Below, piece after piece: positions 31,200 through 43,399 of a stretch of DNA of 64,000 nucleotides (positions are counted from its first letter, which is position 1; the number at the start of each line of letters is the position of its first letter). This DNA comes from Tricholoma matsutake (taxonomy: Eukaryota > Basidiomycota > Agaricomycetes > Agaricales > Tricholomataceae). The stretch is taken from the NCBI GenBank assembly GCA_026075535.2, contig AP026542.1, positions 5,022,001 through 5,086,000 of the forward strand, in the 5' to 3' direction. Both the position numbers and the translations under genes were made by a program. Under the pieces are notes generated by a model, which worked only from the letters and a program-made list of their open reading frames with translations, was not told the origin of the DNA and made no database searches.

Positions 31200-34100
31200 A
31201 GCTGTCCTTCCCCATGCCTTTGTCATCCACTCAATGCTCACCTTTGCTTATCTCCACAGCCTCGAGCACCACGCAGGCCATGAAGAAGGCCATGAAATCA
31301 TTCAAAAAAGCTGTCAAAAATGGAGTCATGGCCATTGCACATCCATTCGAAAAGTGTGCACCTCCTCGGGTTCTGGCACATATGCTGCAGGCAATTCAGG
31401 TGCTCATCTATTGTTTTCTTGCTTACCTACTCCTGCTGACAGATGTATCTTAGTCAGCGGCAGAAACTCCACTAGGCAGACTTCAGTTGTCGACTCAGAT
31501 GAAGAAGACAAAACTCAGCCTGTAGAAGAAACACCCAAAGAAGAATTAAGTACGTTCTGGGGGTTGGAGCTTCTCCTTATTCAGGTACTGATATTTGCAT
31601 TGCAGAACATTTGCAAAAAACCTGGTGATCACCTGTCTACAGTTTCTTCAAGAGTGACATCAAGATTGATACCGATAATGGCCAAAAGTTTCATTTCTTC
31701 AAGTGTGCCACCAAGCGATGCCAAGCCAAGGGGGGTGGCGTTTGCCATTACCAAGACTTGCAAGATCATGTAGGTACTTCAAACCTCAAGACTCACACCA
31801 TTAAGTGCTTTGGGGCAGATGCAGTTGACACCACGTTCAAGAAGACTTCCTCAAATGCTCCTGACAGTTCTATATTCACTTCATTTGCTTGACTTGGTCA
31901 AGGAGTAGTGTCGATCTCCCATTGTGCACACACCACTGATGAAACATGGTCCATTTTTTGTCATCAACATTTGGAAGTGACTAACTTGTTATATTAAAGC
32001 CCACATTGCCAGGTGGTGCGCCGAGAGCAACAGGCCAATGAACATCATGAAGGATCACCAGTTCGAAGAGTTGATGAAGGCTGGACATCCTGGTACCTCA
32101 CTTCCAAACCCAATGATGGTAGCATGCAATGTCAAGATTCTGTTTGATAAGTCCCATTCTCACATTGATAAGATCCTCAAAGTATGCATCATGTTCTACA
32201 TACTTCAATCATTTTCTGACACCTTTGCAGGAGCATTCAAGTCATGTTCATTTTGTGACAGATGCATGGACCTCACCAAACCATCATGCATTTGTGGCAT
32301 GGACAGTCCATCTGCACCACAGTGGCCAGTATTAGCTTTTGTGCTGGACATTGTTGAGGTTCCCAAGGTATGACATTCCCCAGCCCTCCCAAAAACAACT
32401 ACTGACATCATGTTCTCACTTTCTAGTCACACATAGGAGAAGCCCTTGCCCAGGCATTTCATGACATGCTGGTGGAGCATGCACTCACCAATAATGTATG
32501 TTCCTGACATATCTGCTTTTGAACATATCTGAAACCTCTACTGTTAGATCAACAGTGACAATGCTATGTCAAACAACAAGCAGATGACACATCTCGATCA
32601 ACTGTCCAACTTGTTTGAGGCTGTAAACCATGTAGGGTGCTTCAACCACACCATGCAACTGTCTGTGAAGGTGCTCCTTAAACCTTTCAGTGCTTCACCC
32701 AAGGATGATGACACTACTGAAGGCAGCAATGACAATGAAGATGTTGAAGTTGGCATCCAACCAATCAATGAAGGTGGTAATGATGAGGAGGAGGAGGATG
32801 AGGGTGGGGATGAGCCAATGGACGATGATGACAATGAGGAGGAGGAGGATCCATTTGAGATGTTGGATGAGGTGGACCATGAGCAGTTAATAGAAAATAC
32901 AGCAGCTGTGCATGCGACACTCAATAAGGTGTGTATTGTTATCCTTTGCTCAAACTGCAGATACTTACAACTAAATTTAGATTCAAAAACTTTCTTTTGC
33001 CATCATCCACTCCACCACCATCACTCTTCCTGCATGGCGCAAGACCTGTGCCATCCACAAACTTCCCATCTGCCTCATTCCACGTGATGTGAAGACTCAT
33101 TGGAATTCAACTTATGATATGGTGAAGGTGGCACTCAAGTACCGCCTGGCAATTGACAACATCACTGCCAACAAATTCTTGAAGCTGCACAAGTTTGAGC
33201 TTGACAATGATGACTGGAAGATTATTGGCAACCTCTTATGAGTTCTTAAAGTAGGCTGTTCCTTGTTTAATTCATTTCAGATACTGATTGTTTGTGTCAG
33301 ATATATAAAGACGCGACACTTTTTTCCCTCAAGACCAAGTTTCAACAATTGCAAATGTTATTCCAACTATGGACCACATCGATGTGTTGCTCAGTGATGC
33401 TGCTACTGAGCCACTCTTGTCATCTGTCAAGCATGCACTCACCTTCACATGCAAAAGCATCAATTCAAAAATGGATCTATCTTATGTGTATTGCATTGCC
33501 ATGGGTATGTTCATGATCATCCTGTAACCTTTTTGCTTGAACCTAATCCTCTAGTCATTCTAGTGCTCCACCCACAATTAAAGCTCAAGTATTTCCAACA
33601 ACATGGCTGGTCACAGGACTGGATTAGCACTGCAGAGGCCATTGTCAGGGAGGAATTTGCGAAATATGATACTCTCTCCCTGTCCACCCCTGTTCTCGTA
33701 CGTCCAGTACTATCTATTGTCTTTCATACCACATGCTTACCTCCTCATGATAGCAGATGAAGGCACTTGTTGATGATATGGACATTACGACAAACTTTCT
33801 TGACATTCCCATGGATGGTTTAGTTGACATCAATGAACTCGATGACTATTAGTGTTTTAAGGTTAGGTTAAGTTCGATTTTTTGACCCTACAATGGGTAG
33901 ACCATAACCGTAACTGGTCTAGGACTGATCCAGATATTGGGAGGAGCTAACCAGACCAACTAAGACCGGTCTTTTTTGGTTAATGGACCAAAAAAAGACT
34001 GATTAAGACCAGTTTTTTGTTGTGAAATTTGTTGTATTATACAACCTATATGTATCTCAACAAATATTACCTGAAACACTTAACCATTAGGCAGAAAATA

Positions 34101-35040
34101 GACATTGTAATTCCCTGGTGTTTGTTCCAATTTTTAAGAGATTCCATCAAGATTTAACTGAGATTTGGCCAAAACAAAAGTGCAGTGTATTAGTTTGCAG
34201 TTTGTGGTTGCAGTTTACGGTATGTAGTTATGACTTGTCAGGGCTGTTAAATGAATGAAATATACAGTGTACAGATGTTTATGTGTGTTATTTTGATGTC
34301 ATGGATGATGTCTAACTGTACCCCACATTTTGTAGCACAACTTATAAGCAGTACAATCAATGTTATGCTGATCACAAAAATATAATGGTATCAAAATGTA
34401 TTTGGTCATATCTTTCTCAGTTCTTGACCATTTTGGATGAATCAAGGGCCAAATTCAAGGTAATAAGCAGGGCAATTATAGGAAATAGCTCACGTAATCA
34501 ATAACCAGTCTTAACTGATTGAAACTGGTATTTTTGTGGTTAACAATGTTTTTCAGATTTGAAAGACCTTAACCTTAACTGCTAAAGACCAGCCCTTAAC
34601 TGTAACCACTGGTCCAGTTAATATCTGTCTGGTTAGGTTCAGTCAACAGTCTTTTTTTGGTCCTATAGACCAGACCTTTAAATACTAATGACTCTCTTTC
34701 GCAGGCAATTGAGAAAATGTCTGATCCCATTGCTTGGTGGTGGGATCATCAGAAGGTTTATCCAAAGCTTTCAGCCATGGCTTTTGACTATCTCAGTGTT
34801 CCAGGTAAGTTTGATTTGCTCTGTTTAGTTGAGACTTTTCACTGATGAAGGTTTTCAGCAACATCTACAGCTGTCGAACATCTTTTCTCACAAGGTCGGC
34901 AGCTGCTTAACTTCACATGCAACCACCTTTCCCCATCTATGATATGTGCCTCTTATGCCTTAGAGATTGGGGGAGAAAGGATCTTGTTGACATGCCTGAG
35001 CTTGTTGGAGCAGTTCATGCATCATGTCTTGGGAAGAAGC
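31200..35040 (+). pseudogene. hAT superfamily transposase, split by a small hAT insertion (hAT-4)
   Basis: Plus-strand exons in order: a BED-type zinc finger (about 31670-31830; FHFFKCATKRCQAKGG, HYQDLQDHVGTSNLKTH, IKCFG); an RNase H-like catalytic region (32038-32500) with HVHFVTDAWTSPNHH holding a conserved Asp and AWTVHLHH; VGCFNHTMQLSVK (32635-32675), the C-x2-H site of hAT transposases; an acidic insert (32700-32900); WRKTCAIHKLPICLIPRDVKTHWNSTYDM (33030-33120); and the dimerisation domain (34700-34960; DPIAWWWDHQKVYPKLSAMAFDYLSVP, then STAVEHLFSQGRQLLNFT). Introns are short. A hAT-1-type element at 33850-34687 splits the gene. Stops (for example TGA after GNLL near 33240) and frame changes indicate a dead copy. 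It would cut and paste hAT ends and could once have mobilised hAT-2-like relatives. Confidence 0.85.
33850..34687. mobile_element. Small non-autonomous hAT of the hAT-1 family
   Basis: Ends TAGTGTTTTAAGGTTAGG and ...CCAGACCTTTAAATACTA; flanking 8-mers ATGACTAT (33842-33849) and ATGACTCT (34688-34695) match at 7 of 8. 838 bp, AT-rich inside, no coding. Inserted in the hAT-4 transposase gene. Confidence 0.88.
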
Positions 35041-35535
35041 ATGCTTGGACTGAGTCTTTGTCTTCAAGTGAGAGTTTGTAGTATTCATCAAGGGCTATTG
35101 TATGTAGAGAAACCTTGGGTCAAACCCATGGTCTTCATAGACGGTTGCTTGGTATACCATGGTGTTTGTATATAAACCGGGGCTTTACACTGCACCTGTG
35201 AATATGGTGTGTGATATGGGTATGGTGTAACAAGTGACAGTTGTGGTATATATAAAACTACCCATGGTATACACCATGTTACATGTATCCACATTTACCC
35301 ATACCCATAACCCATATGGGTACATGAAACCCATGCAGATTTCTAACCATGTTTAGTCTCACAATTTTACTGCAAACATCCACATCAGTAATTAAGCAAA
35401 TTAGTTTCCAGAGGTTGCTCAACCTGAGCAACCACTGAAAACCAACAAAAACCTGGAAACTTCAACATCTCAAAATGTATGTCTCATTTGGCAGAAACCA
35501 GCTAAAGGTACCACAGGCAGAAACCTACAAAACCT
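35041..35535. other. 3' subterminal region of hAT-4
   Basis: Contains GGTATACCATGGTG, GGGTATGGTGTAAC and ACCCATACCCATAACCC words on both strands (35150-35320), like the ends of hAT-2. Probably the right end of hAT-4; the exact terminus is not visible. Confidence 0.45.
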
Positions 35536-36343
35536 AGTGTTTAAAGGTCCAGTCCAGTCCAGTTTTTGACTTCCACCAGCAACCGCAACCAGTCTAGGAC
35601 TGACCCAGATATTGGAGGACTGCAACCAGACCCTTTAGGACTGGTCCTAATTGGTCCATGGACCGAAAAAAGACTGGTTCGGACCAGTCTTTTGTTGTAA
35701 AATTTATTGTGCCAAATAACCCATATGTATCTCAACAAATATGACCATTACATATTATATTCATGGATAGAGATTGTAATGCTCCATAGACCGATTCAAC
35801 ATTTAAGCAATTCCATCAAGATTTGACTGAGATATGGCCAAAACCGAAAGGACATCCATTCAAGTTGCAGTTTGTAGTTTGTAATTTGTAGTTTGTAGTT
35901 GCACTTATTTGGGCTGTTATATGAATAAAATCCCATGGTACAGATGATTAGGTGTGTTGCTGTTACTTTATGATGTCATATAGCTGTACAAAAAAAATTA
36001 TAGCTCAGGTAATAAGCAATGCAATCAAAGTTGTTCTGATACAACAAAATACTCATACAAAAATGTTTTTGGTCATATCTCAACCAATTCTTGACCGTTT
36101 TTGATGATCCAGGGACCGAAAATGAAGTAAATATGTGTGGGAGTAAGGTCCAACATATGTTGGGATGAAAGACTGGTCACGACTGGTTTTTCATTGGTCC
36201 TACTATATTTTTCAAAATGAAAGACCAGCAACTGGACTGAAAAAGACCGGTCCATAGATAGACCACTGGTCTAGTCCTAATCGGTCCAGTTCAGTTCAGT
36301 TTCAGTCTTTTTTTGGTCCTACAGACTGGACCTTTAAACACTA
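35536..36343. mobile_element. Small non-autonomous hAT of the hAT-1 family
   Basis: Ends TAGTGTTTAAAGGTCCAGTC and ...GACTGGACCTTTAAACACTA, with GACCAGTC/GACTGGTC subterminal motifs. 808 bp. The flanking 8-mers ACAAAACC and CTGATATT differ, so the two sides probably no longer represent the original insertion site. It joins hAT-4 DNA to a copia remnant. Confidence 0.85.
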
Positions 36344-36704
36344 CTGATATTGCTTATGCAGTAATCAAGATGTTGCAATTCTCAGCTAATCCCAGCCAAG
36401 AACATCTAGACAAAGCGATGTACATCATGCACTATCTGGTGGGAACCCAGAACTATAATATTGTCTATGATGGAGAGAAATCCAAAGGGCTACAAGCCTT
36501 CACAGATTCTGATTGGGCAGCTGACATAGTCAAGCGCTGATCTACAACAGGTTACTTTGCTACTCTAGTGAGTGGCATTGTGTGCTGGCAGTCCCGTTTA
36601 TAAAAAACTGTAGCACTTTCATCCACAGAAGCCAAATATATGGCTCTCTCTGACACTTGTTGGCAGATAGCGTGGATAGAGTCCTTATTTGAGGAACTTG
36701 GATA
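36344..36704 (+). pseudogene. pol: Copia retrotransposon RT/RNase H, piece 1
   Basis: Ty1/Copia RNase H region: DIAYAVIKMLQFSANPSQEH, LVGTQNYNIVYDGEKSKGL, AFTDSDWAADIVKR, then TGA for an expected Arg (36538-36540), STTGYFATLVSG, TAA for an expected Gln near 36602, and TVALSSTEAKYMALSDTCWQ. The frame ends at FEELGY, where hAT-3 is inserted, and resumes at 44203. The upstream part of the element is missing. Confidence 0.88.
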
Positions 36705-36809
36705 TAGGGACTACCATGGATGGACCTGGGTCCATCTGGGTGAATATCCATGGATGATGTACTAAAGTCCATGGATATGGGTGGCATCCATGGATCATCC
36801 ATGGGTATC

Positions 36810-37501
36810 TGTCAAGAACTGTTCCTCGCCCGAATGGAACCCGCATCCATCCGACCCTTTCCCGCACGTCGAACCTGACTTTTGTCTATGCCTCCCGATT
36901 TTGTTCCCAGCTGCCTTGCACTGCCCACACTGCTGTGCACCAGGCTGCCTTGTACAGCATCCATGGCTGCTGTCTCTATTGCAAATTCGACTACAGATTC
37001 CTGTGTGGCTCCCGCTAGATAATTTATCTACACAGTCAAGACACTGCCACAGTCTCCGTTCCTGTTCCGCATTATTCCGGACTACAGTATTTAAGCTTAG
37101 TTAGTTTTGCCTTGTATTCCTCAGTTCATATATCGACATAGACTCGACTTTAATCTGCCAATCCAAACCTCCTTCTACTCCAACCTCAGTTCTCTAAGAG
37201 TCTGAACTCCATTCGACTCGACCTCCAGTCTCCCTCTGAAGTTCTAACCTCATCTGAACTTAACCTAAGTCCCTCCGTACTCCTTCCCGCATTTACCCGC
37301 ACTTTCCTGCTCCTACCTCCAAACCTTCAACTTGAAATTAGGACACCAGATGAGGTGAAGGGCGCAGCTTCTTACAAGCTGAAGCCAAGTCCTTTCTGTT
37401 TCCCCTCCTGCAGAATCCGCAATGACCCGACAACCTTCCATAAACAACACCCACAGTGTCCGATTGGATTCCGATGAACCTTCTAGGATCAGTTCATAAC
37501 A
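36810..37501 (+). mobile_element. Solo LTR H (same family as LTR G)
   Basis: 692 bp, TGTCAAGAACTG...CAGTTCATAACA, flanked by GTATC (36805-36809, 37502-37506). High similarity to LTR G throughout. Confidence 0.94.
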
Positions 37502-37845
37502 GTATCCATATGAATACTACTATTTTTTATGCTCTCAAATGCTCTAATATATGTACCATAGTCTATTAAAATGGTTTAGCAAGGTCAATTACCTGTTGGA
37601 GTGCCTTGCTGGCACACATAGTGTTGCCACTAGCTAAGCCACTTGTTTTCAATAATCTGGCTATAGCATTGCAAATAAAATAGGTAAATGTCTCAAAATA
37701 TTTGACATGGTAGAGGACCTCAAAAGCTGGAGGGTCTTCTGCAAACATTGGTTGATCCCATCAGTTATTGGTAAGCAATTTTAATTTAGCCACTTGCCAT
37801 GAGCCAATGGCCAATAGAACTTCTATATCTCAATGTTATGAGTCC
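37502..37845 (-). other. hAT-3 interior with a short conserved-looking frame
   Basis: The minus-strand frame 37748-37566 (AEDPPAFEVLYHVKYFETFTYF) looks like protein sequence but I cannot name the family. It may be part of the same captured gene as the helicase fragment at 38480. Confidence 0.35.
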
Positions 37846-38479
37846 TTAATGAAGTTAAGACTTGTTCTTCAAACCTGGAATCAATGAAAAATTCAGTGTG
37901 ACCATTTTTCCACGTCTGTTTTCCCCACGGTCTGTAATTTTCAGCAACCATTACAAAAATTACTGACTTTACTAACCGTGGGAGTCAAAAATTAATAGTG
38001 ATGTTATACATCATTCTAACCAGTTTTTTGAGCTGAGTTCAAAAATGACAATGAGAGAGTCATGTGACTTACCATAAATGGAATATAGTGATGTTATATA
38101 CCATTCTAACCAGGATTTTGAGCTGAGTTTGAAAATGGCATCTGCGTAGTGATGTGTTCATATACAGTTTAATAATATAATAAAATAACATAAGAACTCA
38201 TACTTGCCAGAATTGGCTCACCCCCAAGTATATAACATGACTATATTCCCAGTCTCCTACCCAGCCACAGTTCCGGGGTAGGGAGAAAGTCAGAAAGTGG
38301 TATGCAACTTGATTATCAGAGAACAAATGTATTTTTAGACATCCTGGCAACTTCCATATTTCAAACTCCACACTCTTAATTTCTCCAACCCCTGCACAGC
38401 GGCTGGCTTTTTACAACTGTAAACAATTCAGCCAGGGACACACTTCTGCATTTGGACAGTATATTTCTATGATATGGCT

Positions 38480-38958
38480 ACCCCAGTAGCACTTCAAGCA
38501 CTTATTGATATCTTCACACTGCATGCCTCAGATTTGACTATAGCTGAATTTGTTCTGGCTCTCTTGGAAGACTCCAACCTGGACCTGGAAGGTTGCTGCA
38601 GTAGCACTGTCTGCCATTACTGAAACCGCATTGATTCCCACTTTTGTCAGAGTGTCAACATTTTGCTTGCCCAAAATGCTCAATGGGGTGACAACAATTT
38701 GAATGCCTTTGGGTATGAAGAGAAGTGGTATCTAAAAAGTTAGAGTCTTGCCAGAACCTGTTGCCAAGATAGATGCTATATCTTTGTCATTTTTCAAAAT
38801 TGCCTGAACAACACAGATTTGCCATAAACAAGGGCAGTGGTGAAAAAGCCGTTCAATCTCATCACGAATCTCACTGAGCAGTAGTGTATCAGATGTCCAA
38901 GGTTGATGCATAGTACACAACAAGTTGAAAATAGTGTTGACGCTCAAACGCAATGCGA
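38480..38958 (-). pseudogene. RecQ-like DEAD/DEAH helicase fragment
   Basis: A minus-strand frame starting near 38953 reads EIRDEIERLFHHCPCLWQ, AILKNDKDIASILATGSGKT with the Walker A lysine, then IPKGIQIVVTPL and GKQNVDTLTKVGI further down, as in the first RecA-like domain of RecQ-type helicases of basidiomycetes. The N-terminus is cut by LTR D (38959-40144) and continues a little beyond 40145. The C-terminal half is missing. An ATP-driven DNA unwinding role is the family function; this copy is a relic. Confidence 0.72.
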
Positions 38959-40144
38959 TGATAGGTTGTCTTCTCGGCTCAAGGACCGATTCAACACTTT
39001 AGCATCATTCTAATCACATCGGCTAACTCCTATGACGTCCCAGACGCAGCGCGACACACTCTATCAATCGCGATATCATATTGACTGCATCAAAACATCA
39101 CCAGCGACATCGATAGTATCAAAAGACCACATCGCACAACCTTAGGACTACCCCAAAAGTCCCTAAGATTCCCCTACACGACCACCGAACATCCCTGACC
39201 AACTTTGAACAAGCCACAACCGCGATCGAGCATTGTTGAGCATTGTCAAGTGTCATCGATCGATATCAAGAAACTACGAGCGACATTGGGCGCCGCCTTC
39301 ATTATCTAAATGGTGGAAGACCATGCACTAGGACGTATTCCAACTCGTGCTCAAACCTGCTGATCATAGGTCAGCCTCATTCCAAGTCCCTATCGTGCAC
39401 AGAACCTGCTGGATGCATTATTGCGAGACTTAGCGCAGTTTATACACAAAGGACAGTCTCTTTTAGTTCTTTCCTTTTATTACTCTTTCATCATATGATA
39501 TATATATCTTTCTTGTTCGGATTCCAGTCTCCTTTATGGCCTTGTGCCTTAACTCATATCTTTTGCCTCATGTTCTACACATGTTTCTCATTCCATTTTA
39601 GGAAGTTTCTTTAAAACATATAAAACTCTGTAGTATCTACTTGGAAATAACAAGAAATCGTCTTCACATATCGTCTCGTATACAGTTCTAAGCATCCGAT
39701 CAGCTTTCTAAAACAATCTAAGTCTCTGCAGGTTTTCTCAATCGACAAGAAACCTCTGCAATCGTCGCATCCTCGATCCTCCCTCGATCCTCTCGTTATT
39801 AGCTCTAGCAACCCTTCCAACACTTCATAGCAGTTTGCCGCACCCTTCATATACCATCGACCTATCGAAAGGTCCCCATAATTCACATATCGACCATCGA
39901 CAATAAAACTCGTTCACCGTCGATCTCGTCGATCGCCCTCGATATCGATTGATACTCGATCGGACCACGACAAATGCCTTCATCTCGCATAACACTACCT
40001 TCATGACTAGTGTTAACTAGTAACCTTCTCAGAGGTTTGACCACGAACTTTCAGAACATCTCGCAACCCTCCTCTGACTCGTCGCAAACATCATCGATTG
40101 CCTCATCGGCAGTTCTGGTGGTTTTCCCGGGTTGAGCATCATCA
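38959..40144 (+). mobile_element. Solo LTR D, Gypsy-1 family
   Basis: 1,186 bp, TGATAGGTTGTCTTC...GAGCATCATCA with a perfect 4-bp duplication GCGA (38955-38958, 40145-40148). Closest to copies A, C and E. Confidence 0.95.
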
Positions 40145-40379
40145 GCGACTTGATGCGACTCTGTAAAAAGTTTTGATTACATTAATAGTGGGCAATAAAA
40201 TACCAAATATGGAAAGTTTCTGGCAGCGGACGGTAGGTGGCTGAGTTGTTTACAGTTGTAAAAAGTATGGAGTTTGAAATTGAGGAAGTTGCCAGGATGT
40301 CTAAAAATATGTTCTTTACTCTGATTGACAATTGCATATCACTTTCTCCCTACCCTGGAACTGTGGCTGGGTAGGAGAC

Positions 40380-40915
40380 TGCTATATTCCATGGATGGCA
40401 AATCACATCACTATGTAGATGTCATTTTCAAACTCAGCTCAAAATCCTGGTTAGAATGGTATACAACATCACTATATTCCATTTATGGTAAGTCACATGA
40501 CTCTCTCATTTTTTGAACTCAGCTCAAAAAACTGATCAGAATGGTATATAACATCACTATATTCTATTTATGGTCAGTCACATGACTCTCCCAATGTCAT
40601 TTTTGAACTCAGCTCAAAAAACTGATCAGAATGGTATATAACATCACTATATTCCATTTATGGTAAGTCACATGACTCTCCCAATGTCATTTTTGAACTC
40701 TCCTCAACAAACTGATCAGAAAGGTATATATAACATCACTATATTCCATTTATGGTAAGTCACATGACTCTCCCAATGTCATTTTTGAACTCAGCTCAAA
40801 AAACTGATCAAAATGGTATATAACATCACTATATTCCATATATGGATGGTTCCATCACTATGTACATGTCATTTTGAAACTCAGCTCAAAAAACTGGTTA
40901 GAATGATGTATAACA
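40380..40915. repeat. Tandem repeat of about 90-100 bp
   Basis: Five to six units of AACTCAGCTCAAAAAACTGA ... GGTATATAACATCACTATAT ... GGTAAGTCACATGACTCTC. The same array, four to five units, is at 63170-63570 in the second hAT-3-type copy. Confidence 0.88.
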
Positions 40916-41299
40916 TCACTATTAATTTTTGACTCCCACGGTTAGTAAAGTCAGTAATTTTTGTAATGGTTGCTGAAAATTACTGACCATGGGGAAAACA
41001 GACATGGAAAAATGATCACACTGAATTTTCATTGACTTGGGGGTGAGGGCCAATTCTGGCAGGTGCGAGTCCTTATATTTTATGATCTATAATCAAATAA
41101 TGCTAAATACCTGACAATATTTGGTAATAAAAAACCCAATAGTATGCAAAGAAATATTAAATATTAAACATTAATATAGCTTATTTTCATTAATAACAAA
41201 TAATAACAAATATATAATAATATCTCTTGATTCTGTTCCAGCAATGGGGATTTTTGTTGGACTTCCAACCATTTTTCACCAAGGTCACCTAGTAATGAT

Positions 41300-41646
41300 T
41301 GGCATAGCATTAGAATTTTAGATATAGTTTCCATTCCTATGATACCTCCACTACTCTGTTCTCCACCAGTCTCTGACCTAACTCTGCTCTTTAGTATTAA
41401 ACCTATTTACTTCTGTTTGTATTCTTCAGTTCATAAAGCAACCAAGTTTACCCATCTCAATCTCTAGTCTCCTCTCCTCTCTTAGACTTCCTCTCGAACT
41501 CTGATATTCTTACATTTACCTTTGTCCTGAAATTAGACACTGACAAGGTGAAGGCACAATTTCTTATAAGTTGAAGCCAAGTCCTCTCTGGTACACCATC
41601 CAATATGAGTCTGACAGATTTCCACCCTCAAGTTCAGCACTTAACA
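41300..41646 (+). mobile_element. Solo LTR I, divergent relative of LTR G/H
   Basis: 347 bp, TGGCATAGCATT...CAGCACTTAACA with 5-bp duplication ATGAT (41295-41299, 41647-41651). Its 3' half (AGTTGAAGCCAAGTCCTCTC) resembles LTR G and H; the 5' half is shortened. Confidence 0.82.
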
Positions 41647-41651
41647 ATGAT

Positions 41652-43175
41652 GGTCTAATAGTATACAACATTGTTTATATAAGAACTAACTGAAATAATA
41701 TGAAACCATACAAACAAGGCCAAATGATTTCAAATGGGATTTCAATAATGGGCCAACAATATATCTTTTTATTTCAAGTTAAATAAAACAAATGGGACAA
41801 GAATTGAGTGAGATACAGCATTTTTGATGATTTAATAACAAATATAAACAACCTTTGTTAGCACACCTAAATCAGATAATGTACAAACAGTATATATTTT
41901 ATTTGCATGTTGAATCAGTAGGATTAAAGAAGAACTAACTGAGATACCACAAACAATGCCAAACAATACCAAATATGATCTCAATGAATGGGCCAATAAT
42001 GTATCTTCTTATTCCAAGTTAAATAAAACAAATTGGCCAAGAATTGACCAAGATACAGCATTTTGGTAATTTAACAAATAAAGATAAACAATTTTGTCAA
42101 TATAAAATGCCCAAGCTATATACCCTTCTACGAGTTAAACTCAATTATTAGAACTGGCTCTGATATAGTCTTTTTGATCTGCTTGATATATTAACAAATA
42201 ATAGCAAACATCTGTAAATATCCTTTAAGGATAGACCAACAGTATCTTTCATTTTCAAGTTAAATCATACAAAACAGATGAAAACTAAAAGAGATACTAT
42301 ATTTAGGCATGACAACAATGTCAAACAATACCAAATACTCTTCTGATGATTGGCCAATGATGGGCCAATAGTGTATCTTCTTATTCCAAGTTAAATAAAC
42401 CAAATCAGCCAAGAAATGGGCAAGATAGAGTATTTTGATGATTTAACAATTAAAGATAAACAACCTTTGTCAGTGTAAAGTGCCCAAGCTACACCCTTCT
42501 ACAGTTAAATAACTCAATTGAGTTAAAACCAGCTCTGACATCATCTTTTTGATTTTTTGATATATGAAAAAATAATTGTAAGTATCTTTTAATGATAGAC
42601 CAACAGTATACTTTTTATCTTGCAAGTTAAATCATCCAAAATGGATGAAAACTGAAGGAGATACTATATTTAGCCATGACAACAATGCCAAACAATGCCA
42701 AATACCCTCCCAATGATTGGCCAATAATGTATCTTCTCATTCCAAGTTAAATAAAAGAAATCAGCCAAGAATTGAGCAAGATACAGTATTTTGATAATCT
42801 AACAACCAAATATAAACAACTTTTGTCAGCACAGGGTAAAGTGTCCAAGTTACATACCCTTCCACAAGTTAAATAAACTCAATTGAGTAAAAACTGGCTC
42901 TGATATAGTTATGTTGATCTTTTTGATCTATAAACAAACAATCTCAAATACTTGTAAATATTTCCCAATGATAGACCAACAGCATACTTTTCATTTGCAA
43001 GTTAAATCGTGCAAATTGGATGGAAACTGAAGGAGATACTATATTTAGCCATGACAACAATACCAAACAATGCCAAGTACTCTCCCGATGACTGGCCAAT
43101 GATGTACTTTCCCATCTGTAGTTAAATGAACGTAATGGGACAAGAAATGAGTGAGATACTGTAGATGTGCTAAAA
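41652..43175. repeat. AT-rich long tandem repeats
   Basis: Degenerate units of roughly 240-390 bp, each with CAAGTTAAATAAA, GATACAGTATTTTGAT, AACAACCTTTGTCAG, AAAATGGATGAAAACTGAAG and GGCCAATAATGTATCTTC. No coding. Confidence 0.75.
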
Positions 43176-43193
43176 AAAGCATACCCTAAAGCA

Positions 43194-43259
43194 GTCACGT
43201 GCGCCAAATATCGACATCTCTCGGGGGGGGGAGAGAAGTCGATATTTGGTGCACGTGAC
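43194..43259. repeat. Strong isolated hairpin
   Basis: GTCACGTGCGCCAAATATCG ... CGATATTTGGTGCACGTGAC, arms near 28 bases with very few mismatches around an 8-G loop. It could form a cruciform or RNA hairpin, or be the remains of a very small inverted-repeat transposon. Confidence 0.85.
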
Positions 43260-43399
43260 CAGTAACTGATCAATAATAGTTTGTAATGAAACTATCAATA
43301 ACAGTTTGTAATGGATTGTATTCTATTGTATTGAAGTCAATTACTATAGGTTCCGGTAAGTTAAATAGCCGGATGAGAAATTTCCTTTTATACTCGAAA

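Larger units (their letters stand above)
37850..41080. repeat. Long inverted-repeat unit inside hAT-3
   Basis: The arm at 37870-38450 is the inverse of 40220-41040. Matching landmarks are GACTCCCACGGTTAGTAAAG / CTTTACTAACCGTGGGAGTC, CAGTCTCCTACCCAGCC, and CATCCTGGCAACTTCC. The right arm has extra tandem copies. The centre holds a helicase fragment and LTR D. The same arm sequence recurs at 43420-43620 and at 63170-63720. Confidence 0.8.

Noticed and set aside
32598..32924. Serine-rich minus-strand frame of 108 residues
   Set aside because: Antisense of the acidic stretch of the hAT-4 transposase.
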